Source: Mycobacterium kyorinense
GTDB lineage: Bacteria; Actinomycetota; Actinomycetes; Mycobacteriales; Mycobacteriaceae
DNA: 64,000 bases
Assembly: GCF_002101735.1 (NCBI RefSeq)
Contig: NZ_LQPE01000141.1
Location: 1 to 64,000 of the forward strand
Reading direction: 5' to 3'
The notes beneath the pieces were generated by a model. The model had not been told where the DNA came from. It worked only from the letters and a program-made list of their open reading frames with translations, and made no database searches. The stretch's first letter is position 1. Every line of letters starts with the position of its first letter. Below, piece by piece: positions 46,765 to 56,110 of this stretch. The position numbers and the translations under genes are program-made.

Positions 46765-46794
46765 CTGCGATTGCCGCGCCCCGCTAGCCCCATG

Positions 46795-46839
46795 ATGGCG
46801 ACCCGCCGCGCCCGGCTCGGCCGCGCTTGCGATCGCCAC
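46795..46839. repeat. 45-bp dispersed repeat, family B, copy 3 (inverted)
   Basis: The reverse complement begins GTGGCGATCGCAAGCGCGGC and ends GGCGGGTCGCCAT. It lies between the methyltransferase and ffh and is inverted relative to copies 1 and 2. Confidence 0.85.
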
Positions 46840-46896
46840 TGTGTTGGATGGCCAGCCTCCATCCTCGCGCCGTGCCGGCGCTCGTCGTCGCCCGGC

Positions 46897-46909
46897 TAGG
46901 CTGGGCGGC
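46897..46909 (+). promoter_or_regulatory. -10-like element, ffh (leaderless type)
   Basis: TAGGCT (46897-46902) ends 7 nt before the ffh GTG, with no ribosome site. Confidence 0.45.
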
Positions 46910-48451
46910 GTGTTTGAATCCCTGTCCGACCGGCTGACCGGCGCCCTGCAGGGGCTGCGCGGCAAGGGCCGGCTGACCGACGCCGACATCGACGCCACCA
47001 CCCGCGAAATCCGGCTGGCGCTGCTGGAAGCCGACGTCTCGCTGGCGGTGGTGCGGGCCTTCGTCAGCCGAATCAAGGAACGCGCCAAGGGCGCCGAGGT
47101 GTCGGGTGCCCTCAACCCGGCGCAGCAGGTCGTCAAGATCGTCAACGAAGAACTCATCGGCATCCTGGGCGGCGAGACCCGCCAGCTGAGGTTCGCCAAG
47201 ACCCCGCCGACCGTGGTGATGCTCGCCGGTCTGCAGGGCTCCGGTAAGACGACGCTGGCCGGTAAGCTGGCCGCCTGGCTGCGCGGTCAAGGCCACACGC
47301 CGCTGTTGGTGGCTTGCGACCTGCAGCGCCCCGCCGCGGTGAACCAGCTGCAGGTCGTCGGCGAGCGCGCCGGCGTTCCGGTGTTCGCGCCGCATCCCGG
47401 CTCGTCTCCTGAATCCGGCCCCGGTGATCCGGTCGCCGTCGCCTCCGCGGGGCTCGAGGAGGCGAGGGCCAAGCATTTCGACGTCGTCATCGTCGACACC
47501 GCCGGCCGGCTGGGCATCGACGAGGAGATGATGGCGCAGGCCGCCGCCATCCGTTCGGCGATCGATCCCGACGAGGTGATCTTCGTCCTCGACGCGATGA
47601 TCGGTCAGGACGCCGTCACCACTGCCGAGGCATTCCGCGAGGGCGTCGGCTTCACCGGCGTGGTGCTGACCAAGCTGGACGGTGACGCCCGCGGCGGCGC
47701 CGCCCTTTCGGTCCGCGAATTGACCGGTGTCCCAATACTTTTCGCCTCCACCGGGGAGAAGCTGGAAGACTTCGACGTCTTCCACCCCGACCGGATGTCC
47801 AGCCGCATCCTCGGCATGGGCGACCTGCTCAGCCTGATCGAACAGGCCGAGCAGGTCTTCGACGCGCAACAGGCCGAGGCCGCTGCCGTCAAGATCGGAA
47901 CCGGCGAGCTGACGCTCGAGGATTTCCTCGAGCAGATGCTGGCCATCCGCAAGATGGGACCGATCGGCAACCTGCTCGGCATGCTGCCGGGCGCCGGCCA
48001 GATGAAGGAGGCCCTGGCCGCCGTCGACGACAAACAACTCGACCGGCTGCAGGCCATCATCCGCGGAATGACACCGCAGGAGCGCGCCGACCCGAAGATC
48101 ATCAACGCCTCGCGCCGGCTGCGGATCGCCAACGGTTCCGGGGTGACCGTCTCGGAGGTCAACCAGCTGGTCGACCGCTTTTTCGAGGCCCGCAAGATGA
48201 TGTCGTCGATGGTCGGCGGCATGGGCATACCCGGGCTCGGCCGCAAGTCGGCGACCCGAAAGGCCGCAAAAGCCAAGGGCGGAAAGGGCAAAAAGGGCAA
48301 GAAGCGCGGCCCGACACCGCCGAGGCGCAGCCCGGTCGGGCTGCCCGCCGGCTTCCCCGACCTGTCACAGATGCCGGCCGGCCTTGACGAGTTGCCGCCC
48401 GGCCTCGCCGATATCGACTTGTCCAAGCTGAATTTCCCCGGCAAGAAATAG
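46910..48451 (+). CDS. ffh: Signal recognition particle protein Ffh
   Basis: 513 residues from GTG 46910 (VFESLSDRLTGALQGL). The NG domain carries GLQGSGKTTLAGKLA, DTAGRLGIDEEMM and TKLDGDARGGAAL. The Met-rich M domain (about 300-440; GMLPGAGQMKEAL, SRRLRIANGSG) binds 4.5S RNA and signal peptides. A lysine/glycine tail (KAKGGKGKKGKKRG) follows. It targets nascent membrane proteins to FtsY. Corresponds to Rv2916c. The frame is open upstream, but that part contains the repeat at 46795. Confidence 0.97.
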   Translation: MFESLSDRLTGALQGLRGKGRLTDADIDATTREIRLALLEADVSLAVVRAFVSRIKERAKGAEVSGALNPAQQVVKIVNEELIGILGGETRQLRFAKTPPTVVMLAGLQGSGKTTLAGKLAAWLRGQGHTPLLVACDLQRPAAVNQLQVVGERAGVPVFAPHPGSSPESGPGDPVAVASAGLEEARAKHFDVVIVDTAGRLGIDEEMMAQAAAIRSAIDPDEVIFVLDAMIGQDAVTTAEAFREGVGFTGVVLTKLDGDARGGAALSVRELTGVPILFASTGEKLEDFDVFHPDRMSSRILGMGDLLSLIEQAEQVFDAQQAEAAAVKIGTGELTLEDFLEQMLAIRKMGPIGNLLGMLPGAGQMKEALAAVDDKQLDRLQAIIRGMTPQERADPKIINASRRLRIANGSGVTVSEVNQLVDRFFEARKMMSSMVGGMGIPGLGRKSATRKAAKAKGGKGKKGKKRGPTPPRRSPVGLPAGFPDLSQMPAGLDELPPGLADIDLSKLNFPGKK

Positions 48452-48455
48452 CCGC

Positions 48456-49523
48456 ATGCGGCTCCACGTCCGCGGACACCGACTGCCCGACGACCAACCG
48501 GTGCAGTGGTGGATCGTTGACGGCACGCTCAGCGCCGAACCCGTCGCGGGCGCCGAAACCGTTTTCGACCAAGGCTGGATCCTGCCCGGGCTCGTCGACG
48601 CGCACTGTCACGTCGGCGTCGGCCCGGGCGGCGCCGTCGAGCTCGACGAGGCGATCCGGCAGGCCGAAACCGAACGCGACGCCGGCGCTCTGCTGCTGCG
48701 CGACTGCGGCTCGCCGATCGACACCCGCAGCCTCGACGATCGTGACAATCTGCCCCGGATCATTCGTGCCGGACGGCATTTGGCCAAACCGAAACGCTAC
48801 ATCCCCGGGTTGCCGATCGACATCGACGACGAATCGCAGCTACCCGCCGCGGTGGCCGAGCAAGCTCGTCGCGGCGACGGCTGGGTCAAGCTGGTCGGCG
48901 ACTGGATTGACCGTGAGGTCGGCGATCTGGCGCCGCTGTGGTCCGACGAGGTGCTCAAAGCCGCGATCGACACCGCGCACGCCCACGGCGCCCGCGTCAC
49001 GGCGCACGTCTTCGGTGAGGACGCGCTGCCCGGGCTGATCAAAGCCGGCATCGACTGCATCGAGCACGGCACCGGGCTCACCGACGACACCATCGAGCTG
49101 ATGGTCGAGCACGGCACCACCCTGGTGCCCACGCTGATCAATATCGAGAACTTCCCGGGCATCGCCGAGCGGGCCTCGCGCTACCCGGTTTACGCCGACC
49201 ACATGCGCAACCTGTATGCGCGTGGCCGCCAGCGGGTCGCCGCCGCGCGCGATGCCGGTGTGCCGATCTATGCCGGCACCGACGCCGGCGGCGGCATCAC
49301 CCACGGGCGCATCGCCGACGAGGTCGACGCGCTCAAGGGCATCGGGATGAGCCCGACGGAGGCGCTCGGAGCGGCGTGCTGGGACGCCCGGCGCTGGCTG
49401 GGCCGGCCGGCTCTGGAGCACGGTGCCTCGGCAGATCTGTTGTGCTACACCGACGATCCTCGTTACGGCGCCGCCGTGCTCAACCGGCCGGACCTGGTGA
49501 TCCTGCGCGGCCGGGTGTTCTGA
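48456..49523 (+). CDS. Amidohydrolase-superfamily protein
   Basis: 355 residues. The metal-site motif is VDAHCHVGVGP (HxH), with further ligands expected in ARVTAHVFGE and DCIEHGTGL and the catalytic Asp in AGTDAGGG. The frame closes with ADLLCYTDDP, typical of imidazolonepropionase/prolidase-like members. The substrate is unknown. Starts 4 bp after ffh and precedes pknI. Corresponds to Rv2915c. Confidence 0.88.
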   Translation: MRLHVRGHRLPDDQPVQWWIVDGTLSAEPVAGAETVFDQGWILPGLVDAHCHVGVGPGGAVELDEAIRQAETERDAGALLLRDCGSPIDTRSLDDRDNLPRIIRAGRHLAKPKRYIPGLPIDIDDESQLPAAVAEQARRGDGWVKLVGDWIDREVGDLAPLWSDEVLKAAIDTAHAHGARVTAHVFGEDALPGLIKAGIDCIEHGTGLTDDTIELMVEHGTTLVPTLINIENFPGIAERASRYPVYADHMRNLYARGRQRVAAARDAGVPIYAGTDAGGGITHGRIADEVDALKGIGMSPTEALGAACWDARRWLGRPALEHGASADLLCYTDDPRYGAAVLNRPDLVILRGRVF

Positions 49524-49547
49524 CCGGCGCGATCGAGGTCTGGCCGT

Positions 49548-49559
49548 TAGCATCGAAGG
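49548..49559 (+). promoter_or_regulatory. -10-like element, pknI (leaderless type)
   Basis: TAGCAT (49548-49553) ends 6 nt before the pknI ATG. Confidence 0.45.
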
Positions 49560-51161
49560 ATGTCGTTGGCCGCCGGCACGACGTTTGCTGGATACATCAT
49601 CGTTCGGATGCTGGGCTTCGGTGGGCTGGGCGAGGTGTATCTGGCGCAGCACTCCACACTGACCCGCTACGACGCCCTCAAAGTCCTTCCCGCATCGCTT
49701 TCCGCCGACACCGAATTCCGGGAGAGGTTCACCCGGGAGACCGAGGCGGCGACGACGCTGTATCACCCGCACATCGTCGACGTGCACGCTCGCGGCGAGT
49801 TCGACGGCCGGCTGTGGATCGCGATGGACTACGTCGACGCGATCAACGCGGCCCAGCTCGTCGCCGAGCAGTATCCGGCCGGCATGCCCGCCGGTGACGC
49901 GTTGGCTATCGTCGCAGCCGTCGCCAGCGCGCTCGACTACGCACACCGGCGCGGACTTCTGCACCGCGCCGTCAAACCCAGCAACATCCTGCTCACCAAC
50001 CCGCAGGCAGGGGAGCAGCGAATCTTGTTGACCGACTTCGGGATAACGCGATATTCCGGTCAGCCGGGCTACTCAGCGCCGGAACAACTGATGAGCGCCG
50101 ACATCGACGGCCGCGCCGATCAATACGGATTGGCCGCCACCGCCTACCACCTGTTCACCGGCGCGCCGCCGGACCGGGGCAGCGCGTCGCCAGGGCTCGG
50201 CGCGCGGCGCCCTGAGCTGGCACGGCTCGACGACGTCTTGGCCAGGGCCCTGGCCAAGAACCCCCGGGACCGATTCGGGCGGTGCGGCGACTTCGCTGCG
50301 GCGCTCATCGAAGCGGCCGGCGGCTGGACCGGTGAGCGCAGCCCCGAGGCCGCCCTCGCCGTCGTCGACTACCCCGACGACGCCGAGCCCGAAACAGACG
50401 TCGCGCCAACCAGACCCAGACGGCCGTGGCTTTTGCTGGGGGCAGCAGCCGTCGCGGCGCTGTTGCTGCTGACGGGTGTGCTCGCCGGCTTCCTGCTAGG
50501 TCGCAAGAACCACCCGACCGTCACGCAGGCCGGCCCGTCGACCACGGTCCGGGCGCCGGCCGCTGTCCCCACGACCACCGCCGCCCCCGTGATGCCCGCT
50601 CGAGACCAGCTGCTCGACGGCACCTACCAGGTAGACATCAACCGCTCACAGCAGACGTTCAACGACAACCCGGACCCGCAACCGCCCGACGTCACCACGT
50701 GGTGGGCATTCCGTTCCTGGTGCACGTCCGCCGGATGTGTCGCCGCCGGAACGCAACTCGACGACAACGACCACCGGACGGCGAGCCATCCGGGCGGCAC
50801 GCTCATGCTGGACTTCCGCCAGGGCGCCTGGCAATCGCGGCCCGAAACGCTGCGGTTCCCCTGCATCGGGCCGAAGGGAGCCGCGGACAACGAGACCACC
50901 ACGCAGGTGTTGTCATTGCAGCCGCAGATTCACGGGCCGTTTCGGGGCGTGATGACGGTGACCGTCGAATCCGACGAGTGCGGCCAGCAGGGCGGCCGGA
51001 TCACGATTCCGGCGGTGGCCGGGCGGGTCGGCGCTGCACCGCCCGACGTCACCATCCCCGGCCCCGGGCCGGCCACGGACACGGCGGCGCCGCCGACGAC
51101 CAGCCCCAGCGTGCCGTCCGCCGAAAGCCCCGCCGCGCCGCCGCCGAGGCCGGGCCGCTGA
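49560..51161 (+). CDS. pknI: Transmembrane Ser/Thr kinase-like protein PknI, probable pseudokinase
   Basis: 533 residues. A compact kinase-like domain (1-265) is followed by a proline/acid linker, one membrane segment (about 282-305) and an extracytoplasmic domain rich in Pro/Thr at its end. The glycine loop GFGGLGEVYLA and Lys41 are present, as is DFG (159-161). The catalytic HRD is HRA (A137 in LLHRAVKPSN), read directly from GCC at the codon. The activation segment from DFG to the PE of APE is only about 15 residues. Loss of the catalytic Asp predicts no phosphotransfer. The M. tuberculosis orthologue (Rv2914c) has been described as pseudokinase-like in structure. Confidence 0.9.
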   Translation: MSLAAGTTFAGYIIVRMLGFGGLGEVYLAQHSTLTRYDALKVLPASLSADTEFRERFTRETEAATTLYHPHIVDVHARGEFDGRLWIAMDYVDAINAAQLVAEQYPAGMPAGDALAIVAAVASALDYAHRRGLLHRAVKPSNILLTNPQAGEQRILLTDFGITRYSGQPGYSAPEQLMSADIDGRADQYGLAATAYHLFTGAPPDRGSASPGLGARRPELARLDDVLARALAKNPRDRFGRCGDFAAALIEAAGGWTGERSPEAALAVVDYPDDAEPETDVAPTRPRRPWLLLGAAAVAALLLLTGVLAGFLLGRKNHPTVTQAGPSTTVRAPAAVPTTTAAPVMPARDQLLDGTYQVDINRSQQTFNDNPDPQPPDVTTWWAFRSWCTSAGCVAAGTQLDDNDHRTASHPGGTLMLDFRQGAWQSRPETLRFPCIGPKGAADNETTTQVLSLQPQIHGPFRGVMTVTVESDECGQQGGRITIPAVAGRVGAAPPDVTIPGPGPATDTAAPPTTSPSVPSAESPAAPPPRPGR

Positions 51162-51202
51162 CCAGCCTGGACAAAAAGATTGTAAGTGCTCACTATCTCT
51201 GC

Positions 51203-51216
51203 TAGCGTCTGCTGCC
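51203..51216 (+). promoter_or_regulatory. -10-like element before the D-aminoacylase-like gene
   Basis: TAGCGT (51203-51208) ends 8 nt before the ATG at 51217. Confidence 0.4.
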
Positions 51217-52992
51217 ATGGCCTACGACGTGATCGTTCGCGACGGTTTGTGGTTCGACGGCACCGGCGCCCCGCCGCAAGTCCGCCACCTTGGGATTCGC
51301 GACGGCGTGGTGTCCGCGGTGTCGGCCAAGCCGCTCGACGAGACCGGCTGCGGCGAGGTGATCGACGCGGCCGGCAAATGGGTGGTGCCCGGCTTCATCG
51401 ACGTGCACACCCACTACGACGCGGAGGTGCTGCTGGATCCCGGGCTGCGGGAATCGGTGCGGCACGGGGTCACCACCGTGCTGTTGGGCAACTGCTCGCT
51501 GTCGACTGTCTACGCCAGCTCCGAGGACGCCGCCGATTTGTTCAGCCGGGTCGAGGCGGTGCCGCGGAAATTCGTCCTCGGCGCGCTGCAAGCCAAGAAA
51601 ACCTGGTCGGGACCGGCCGACTACGTGCGGACGCTCGACGAAATGCCGCTGGGCCCCAATGTCGGCTCGCTGCTAGGGCATTCGGATCTGCGCACCGCGG
51701 TGCTCGGGCTCGACCGCGCCACCGACGACCACGTCAGGCCGAGCGACGCCGAGCTGAACCGGATGGCGGCCATGCTCGACGAGGCGCTCGACGCCGGTCT
51801 TTTGGGCATGTCCGGGATGGATGCGGCGATCGACAAACTCGACGGCGACCGCTACCGCTCCCGCGCGCTGCCGTCGACGTTCGCGACGTGGCGCGAACGC
51901 CGCAAGCTGATCGGCGTGCTGCGCCGGCGCGGCCGGATTCTGCAGAGCGCACCCGACGTCGACAACCCGCTGACCGGACTGCTGTTCTTCTTGTCCAGCA
52001 GCCGAATTTTCGGGCGGCGCAAGGGCGTTCGGATGAGCCTGCTGGTCTCGGCGGACTCCAAGGCGATGCCGGGCTCGGCAACCATCTTCGGTCCGCTCAC
52101 CCGGCTGCTCAACGCCGTCCTGGGCTCCAGCGTGCGGTTCCAGCACCTTCCGGTGCCGTTCGAGGTGTACTCCGACGGAATCGACCTGCCGGTGTTCGAA
52201 GAGTTCGGCGCGGGCACCGCCGCGCTGCATCTGCGCGACCAGCTGGAGCGCAACCAGCTGCTCGCCGATACCGAGTACCGCCGCAGGTTCCGCCGCGAGT
52301 TCGACCGCCGCAAACTCGGGGCGTCGTTGTGGCACCGCGATTTTCACGACGCCGTGATCGTGGAATGCCCCGATGAGACGCTGATCGGCAAGAGTTTCGG
52401 CACGATCGCCGAAGAGCGCGGCCTGCATCCGCTAGACGCTTTTCTCGACGTGCTGATCGACAACGGTGAGCGCAACGTGCGCTGGACCACCGTGCTGGCC
52501 AACCACCGCCCCAAGCAGCTCGACAAACTGGCCGCCGAACCCAGTGTGCACATGGGTTTTTCGGACGCCGGAGCTCATCTGCGCAACATGGCCTTCTACA
52601 ACTATCCGGTTCGGTTGCTCAAGCGCACACTGGACGCGAGCCGCACCGGCGCGCCCTTCCTCAGCGTGGAACGCGCCGTGTACCGGCTGACCGCCGAGGT
52701 GGCCGACTGGTTCGGACTCGACGCGGGCACCTTGCGCGAGGGCGACCGGGCGGATTTCGCGGTGATCGACCCGGCCGGTCTCGACGAGTCCGTGGACGGC
52801 TACCACGAGGAAGTGGTGCCGTTCTACGGCGGGCTGCGCCGCATGGTGAACCGCAACGACGCCGCCGTCGTCGCCACCGGGGTCGGTGGCGTTGTGGTGT
52901 TCCGCGACGGGCGATTTCGCGACGGGTACGGCAGCACGGTCAAGTCGGGGCGTTTCCTGCGCGCAGGCGTTCGCCAACCGCAGCGGGTCTGA
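51217..52992 (+). CDS. N-acyl-D-amino-acid deacylase-like amidohydrolase
   Basis: 591 residues. The N-terminal beta-sandwich (YDVIVRDGLWFDGTGAPP) and metal motif FIDVHTHYDAEVLLDPG are typical of D-aminoacylase/dihydroorotase-like enzymes. Further blocks are HGVTTVLLGNCS, GMSGMDAAID, and near the C-terminus MGFSDAGAHLRNMAFYNYP. Corresponds to Rv2913c. The TetR gene follows after 2 bp, so it may be regulated by that protein. Exact substrate is not known. Confidence 0.87.
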   Translation: MAYDVIVRDGLWFDGTGAPPQVRHLGIRDGVVSAVSAKPLDETGCGEVIDAAGKWVVPGFIDVHTHYDAEVLLDPGLRESVRHGVTTVLLGNCSLSTVYASSEDAADLFSRVEAVPRKFVLGALQAKKTWSGPADYVRTLDEMPLGPNVGSLLGHSDLRTAVLGLDRATDDHVRPSDAELNRMAAMLDEALDAGLLGMSGMDAAIDKLDGDRYRSRALPSTFATWRERRKLIGVLRRRGRILQSAPDVDNPLTGLLFFLSSSRIFGRRKGVRMSLLVSADSKAMPGSATIFGPLTRLLNAVLGSSVRFQHLPVPFEVYSDGIDLPVFEEFGAGTAALHLRDQLERNQLLADTEYRRRFRREFDRRKLGASLWHRDFHDAVIVECPDETLIGKSFGTIAEERGLHPLDAFLDVLIDNGERNVRWTTVLANHRPKQLDKLAAEPSVHMGFSDAGAHLRNMAFYNYPVRLLKRTLDASRTGAPFLSVERAVYRLTAEVADWFGLDAGTLREGDRADFAVIDPAGLDESVDGYHEEVVPFYGGLRRMVNRNDAAVVATGVGGVVVFRDGRFRDGYGSTVKSGRFLRAGVRQPQRV

Positions 52993-52994
52993 CG

Positions 52995-53621
52995 ATGGCC
53001 AGAACCCAGCAGCAGCGCCGCGAGGAGACGGTCGCGCGGCTGCTGGATGCCAGCATCGCGACCATCGCCGAAGTCGGTTACGCCCGCGCATCGGCCGCGG
53101 TAATCACCAAGCGCGCAGGAGTCTCTGTGGGCGCACTGTTTCGGCACTTCGACACCATGGGCGACTTCATGGCCGCTACCGCCTACGAGGTGATGCGCCG
53201 CCAGCTTGGCGAATTCAGCAAGAAGGTCGCCGAAATACCCGCCGACAGGCCAGTTTTGGACGCGGCTCTGACCATCCTGCGTGACCTCACTGCTAATTCC
53301 ACCAACACCGTGATGTATGAGCTGATGGTCGCTGCCCGCACCGACGAAAAACTCAGAGCCACGTTGCAGAATGTTCTCGAGGAATACGGCGCCAAGATCC
53401 ACGACGCCGCCCGTGCGCTGGCCGGTGCCGACAGCATCCCCGAGGATGCCTTCCCGGCTCTGGTCGCGGTGATGACCAACACGTTCGACGGCGCCGCGCT
53501 GGTTCGGGCCGTGCTGCCGCAACCCGAGATCGAGGCGCAACGGATCGGGCTGCTGGCGTCGCTGTTGAACGGAATGTATGCCCTTGACGTCGATCCGGTT
53601 ACCGGTCGGAAAGGTCGCTGA
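52995..53621 (+). CDS. TetR-family transcriptional regulator
   Basis: 208 residues. The N-terminal helix-turn-helix is ATIAEVGYARASAAVITKRAG followed by SVGALFRHFDTMGDFMAAT, the usual TetR fold. The remaining helices form a ligand pocket of unknown specificity. It is coupled to the amidohydrolase upstream (2-bp gap). Its last 23 bp overlap the convergent STAS gene. Corresponds to Rv2912c. Confidence 0.92.
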   Translation: MARTQQQRREETVARLLDASIATIAEVGYARASAAVITKRAGVSVGALFRHFDTMGDFMAATAYEVMRRQLGEFSKKVAEIPADRPVLDAALTILRDLTANSTNTVMYELMVAARTDEKLRATLQNVLEEYGAKIHDAARALAGADSIPEDAFPALVAVMTNTFDGAALVRAVLPQPEIEAQRIGLLASLLNGMYALDVDPVTGRKGR

Positions 53622-53991
53622 GCGCGTCGTCCAGCGTGCGATACAGCGACATGATCTCGCCCAGGCCCAAAAGGGTGAGCGGCCGGTGGGTGGCCGGCCC
53701 GTCGGCGACCACCGCGAACTTGCCGGAGCCGCCGGTGTTTTCATGAGCGGCGATCAGCACGCTGATTCCCGCCGATCCCAAGAAATCGACACGGGACAGG
53801 TCGACGACCATAGCGGCCGGGCTTTTGGCGCGCGCGGATTCAATGGCGTCGGTCAGCCATGGTGCACTGAGCATGTCTACGCTGCCGCTCACCGACAACA
53901 CGACAACCTGATCGACCAACTTCTCGCTGACGTTGAAGTCGTCGGGTTGAGGAGGAGAACCCCCTGGAGCGTGGTGGTGTTCGACCATCAT
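53599..53991 (-). CDS. STAS-domain protein (anti-anti-sigma factor-like)
   Basis: 130 residues from the ATG at 53991 (MMVEHHHAPGG), preceded by GAACGAGG. The STAS fold is seen in VVVLSVSGSVDMLSAPWLTD and VVDLSRVDFLGSAGISVL, where the Ser in GSAG is the site normally phosphorylated by an anti-sigma kinase. It ends LDDALSDLSDR. No partner kinase or sigma gene lies in this window. It is convergent with, and overlaps, the TetR gene. Confidence 0.87.
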   Translation of the reverse strand: MMVEHHHAPGGSPPQPDDFNVSEKLVDQVVVLSVSGSVDMLSAPWLTDAIESARAKSPAAMVVDLSRVDFLGSAGISVLIAAHENTGGSGKFAVVADGPATHRPLTLLGLGEIMSLYRTLDDALSDLSDR

Positions 53992-54170
53992 CGATCCTCG
54001 TTCCTTGCACGCATCTATGCGGCCTGTTCGCGACGTCGGCATGCTGGCAAGGGCTGTGAGCTCAACCCACGACTGAACAAGCGTCGACGGGTGTCGGCGC
54101 GGTGCCGTGGAACCATATTCGACATCCGCCGAACAGAATGCCACGGCATTGGCAGATTAGCGCACTGAGC

Positions 54171-55040
54171 CTAAAGGGTCCCGATGTCTGACTGCGGATC
54201 GAGGGCGAAGCCCCAGTCCAGCAGGGTGGCGGCCTGATCCCAGTAGGTCGGTCCGCCCTCGTGCACCAGCCCGTACATCATGGCGACCACCAGCCGGCGG
54301 CCGTCGCGGGCGGCGGCGCCGACGAACGTCTTGCGCGCGGCGTTGGTGAAGCCGGTCTTGCCGCCGATGGCGCCGGGATACCGGTACAGCAGTTCGTCCT
54401 GGTTGACGATCTGATGCTCGCCGCCGTCGCCGGGGAACATGGCCGACGGCTCGGCGGTGATCTGGGCGAACACCGGGTTGGCCAGGGCGGCCCGGAAGAT
54501 GACGGCCAGGTCGTGGGCCGTCGACGAGCCCGAGCCGCCGGGCCCGTCCAGACCCGACGGGGTCGCCGCGTGGGTGTTCACCGCGCCCAGCGACGCCGCC
54601 TTGGCATTCATCTTGGCCACCGCCGCCTGCTGGCCGCCGAGCATCTGCGCCAGCGCGTTGGCGGCGTCGTTGCCCGACACCAGCAGCAGACCGTCGAGCA
54701 GCTGGCGCGCCGTGTAGGTGCGGCCGGGCTTGACGCCCACGCAATTGCACTCGACGTGGGTGGTGGTCTCGTCGGCAACCACGGTGGAGTCCAGGCTCAG
54801 CTCGTCGAGGGCGACCAACGCCAGCAGCACCTTGATGGTGCTGGCCGGTGGGTGGCCGACGTTTTCGTCGCGCGCGGCCAGCACCCGTCCGCTGTCCAGA
54901 TCGGCGATGATCCACGTCTGTGCGGGCCCGTCGGGGATGGGCACCGAGCCGACCGGCTGCACGCTGGTGTCTGCTGCCGCCGTTGCAGTGCATCCGAGCA
55001 CCGCGAGAAAAGCCGCGACTGCGGCGAGAAGCCTCCGCAT
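54171..55040 (-). CDS. dacB2: D-alanyl-D-alanine carboxypeptidase (penicillin-binding protein)
   Basis: 289 residues with an N-terminal signal sequence (1-23). The active-site motifs are SxxK in ASTIKVLLAL (S67-K70), SGN in LVSGNDAANALAQ, and KTG in GGKTGFTNAA. It trims pentapeptide side chains in the cell wall. Corresponds to Rv2911. It starts 20 bp from the divergent SnoaL-like gene, with overlapping promoters. Confidence 0.95.
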   Translation of the reverse strand: MRRLLAAVAAFLAVLGCTATAAADTSVQPVGSVPIPDGPAQTWIIADLDSGRVLAARDENVGHPPASTIKVLLALVALDELSLDSTVVADETTTHVECNCVGVKPGRTYTARQLLDGLLLVSGNDAANALAQMLGGQQAAVAKMNAKAASLGAVNTHAATPSGLDGPGGSGSSTAHDLAVIFRAALANPVFAQITAEPSAMFPGDGGEHQIVNQDELLYRYPGAIGGKTGFTNAARKTFVGAAARDGRRLVVAMMYGLVHEGGPTYWDQAATLLDWGFALDPQSDIGTL

Positions 55041-55060
55041 GGGCGATTAGCCTAACCGGC
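55041..55060. promoter_or_regulatory. Divergent leaderless promoters of dacB2 and the SnoaL-like gene
   Basis: The 20-bp gap contains TTAGCCTAA (55047-55055). TAGCCT (55048-55053, plus) ends 7 nt before the ATG at 55061. TAGGCT (55054-55049, minus) ends 8 nt before the ATG at 55040. Two -10 hexamers overlap, so the genes cannot easily initiate at the same time. Confidence 0.5.
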
Positions 55061-55480
55061 ATGTTGAGCCAAGCCGAGATCTCCGACAGGTTGGAGATCC
55101 AGCAGCTACTGGTGGATTACTCCACCGCGATCGACACCCGCCGCTTCGACGACCTGGATGCGGTGTTCACCCCGGACGCGCACATCGACTACAGCGCCTT
55201 CGACGGCATCGTCGGGCGCTATCCCGAGGTCAAGGCCTGGCTGGCGGAGGTGCTACCGAACTTCGCCAACTACGCCCACATGCTGGGCCTGCCGTCGATC
55301 CGGCTGAACGGCGACACCGCCACCGCCCGGACCTTCTGCTTCAACCCGATGGTGTTCGGCGGCGAGACGCCCAGCACGATGCTGTTGGGTCTGTGGTACG
55401 ACGACGAGTTCGTCCGCACCGCCGACGGCTGGCGGATGAGCCGCCGCGTCGAGACCAAGTGCTTCGACCGGCGCCCCTGA
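55061..55480 (+). CDS. SnoaL/NTF2-like fold protein
   Basis: 139 residues. The cone-like NTF2 fold is suggested by [33 protein letters not shown] and the C-terminal [15 protein letters not shown]. Members include polyketide cyclases, dehydratases and limonene-epoxide hydrolase-like enzymes. No function is assigned (Rv2910c). It precedes the rpsP operon by 130 bp. Confidence 0.85.
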   Translation: MLSQAEISDRLEIQQLLVDYSTAIDTRRFDDLDAVFTPDAHIDYSAFDGIVGRYPEVKAWLAEVLPNFANYAHMLGLPSIRLNGDTATARTFCFNPMVFGGETPSTMLLGLWYDDEFVRTADGWRMSRRVETKCFDRRP

Positions 55481-55516
55481 CGCTCGCGGCTGGATTTCCG
55501 CCCGACCAGCGGCCTC

Positions 55517-55528
55517 TGGCACAATGGG
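55517..55528 (+). promoter_or_regulatory. rpsP promoter box
   Basis: TCTGGCACAATG contains CACAAT (55522-55527), about 84 nt before the rpsP ATG. The same box occurs before rplS (58746-58757), and a variant before ftsY. Confidence 0.5.
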
Positions 55529-55610
55529 CGGCTGCACACGCGAGGCAAAACCGGATCCCGGCATCCCGCCCGGATCGCTGAATTGCAGCGTGACACCACA
55601 GGAGCAATTC

Positions 55611-56102
55611 ATGGCTGTCAAGATCAAGCTCACCCGGCTTGGCAAAATCCGCAATCCCCAGTACCGCATTGCCGTCGCCGACGCCCGCACGCGGCGCGAC
55701 GGCCGCGCCATCGAGATCATCGGCCGCTACCACCCCAAGGAAGAGCCGAGCCTGATCGAGATCGACTCCGAGCGCGCGCAGTACTGGCTGTCGGTGGGTG
55801 CCCAGCCCACCGAGCCCGTGCTCAAGCTGCTGAAGATCACCGGTGACTGGCAGAAGTTCAAAGGGCTGCCCGGTGCCGAGGGCAGGCTGAAGGTGGCCGA
55901 GCCCAAGCCGAGCAAGCTGGAGCTGTTCAACGCCGCGCTGGCCGCCGCCGAGGGTGGGCCCACCACCGAGGCGGCGACACCGAAGAAGAAGAAAGCCCCG
56001 GCCAAGAAGGCCGCCAAGGCCGAGAAGGCCGAGAAGGCGGACGAGCCGGCCGAGCCGGCCGCCGAAGGCGGCGAACAGGCCGAATCGGCGACCGAAAGCT
56101 GA
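55611..56102 (+). CDS. rpsP: 30S ribosomal protein S16, with C-terminal extension
   Basis: 163 residues. The conserved S16 core (1-115) begins [21 protein letters not shown] low-complexity tail from about 117 is Ala/Lys/Glu-rich ([20 protein letters not shown]), as in other mycobacteria. It begins the rpsP-khpA-rimM-trmD operon. Corresponds to Rv2909c. Confidence 0.97.
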   Translation: MAVKIKLTRLGKIRNPQYRIAVADARTRRDGRAIEIIGRYHPKEEPSLIEIDSERAQYWLSVGAQPTEPVLKLLKITGDWQKFKGLPGAEGRLKVAEPKPSKLELFNAALAAAEGGPTTEAATPKKKKAPAKKAAKAEKAEKADEPAEPAAEGGEQAESATES

Positions 56103-56110
56103 CGAGAGCC

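Noticed and set aside
55975..56070. Repeat-like AAG/GCC stretch in rpsP
   Set aside because: It encodes the low-complexity C-terminal tail usual in mycobacterial S16.
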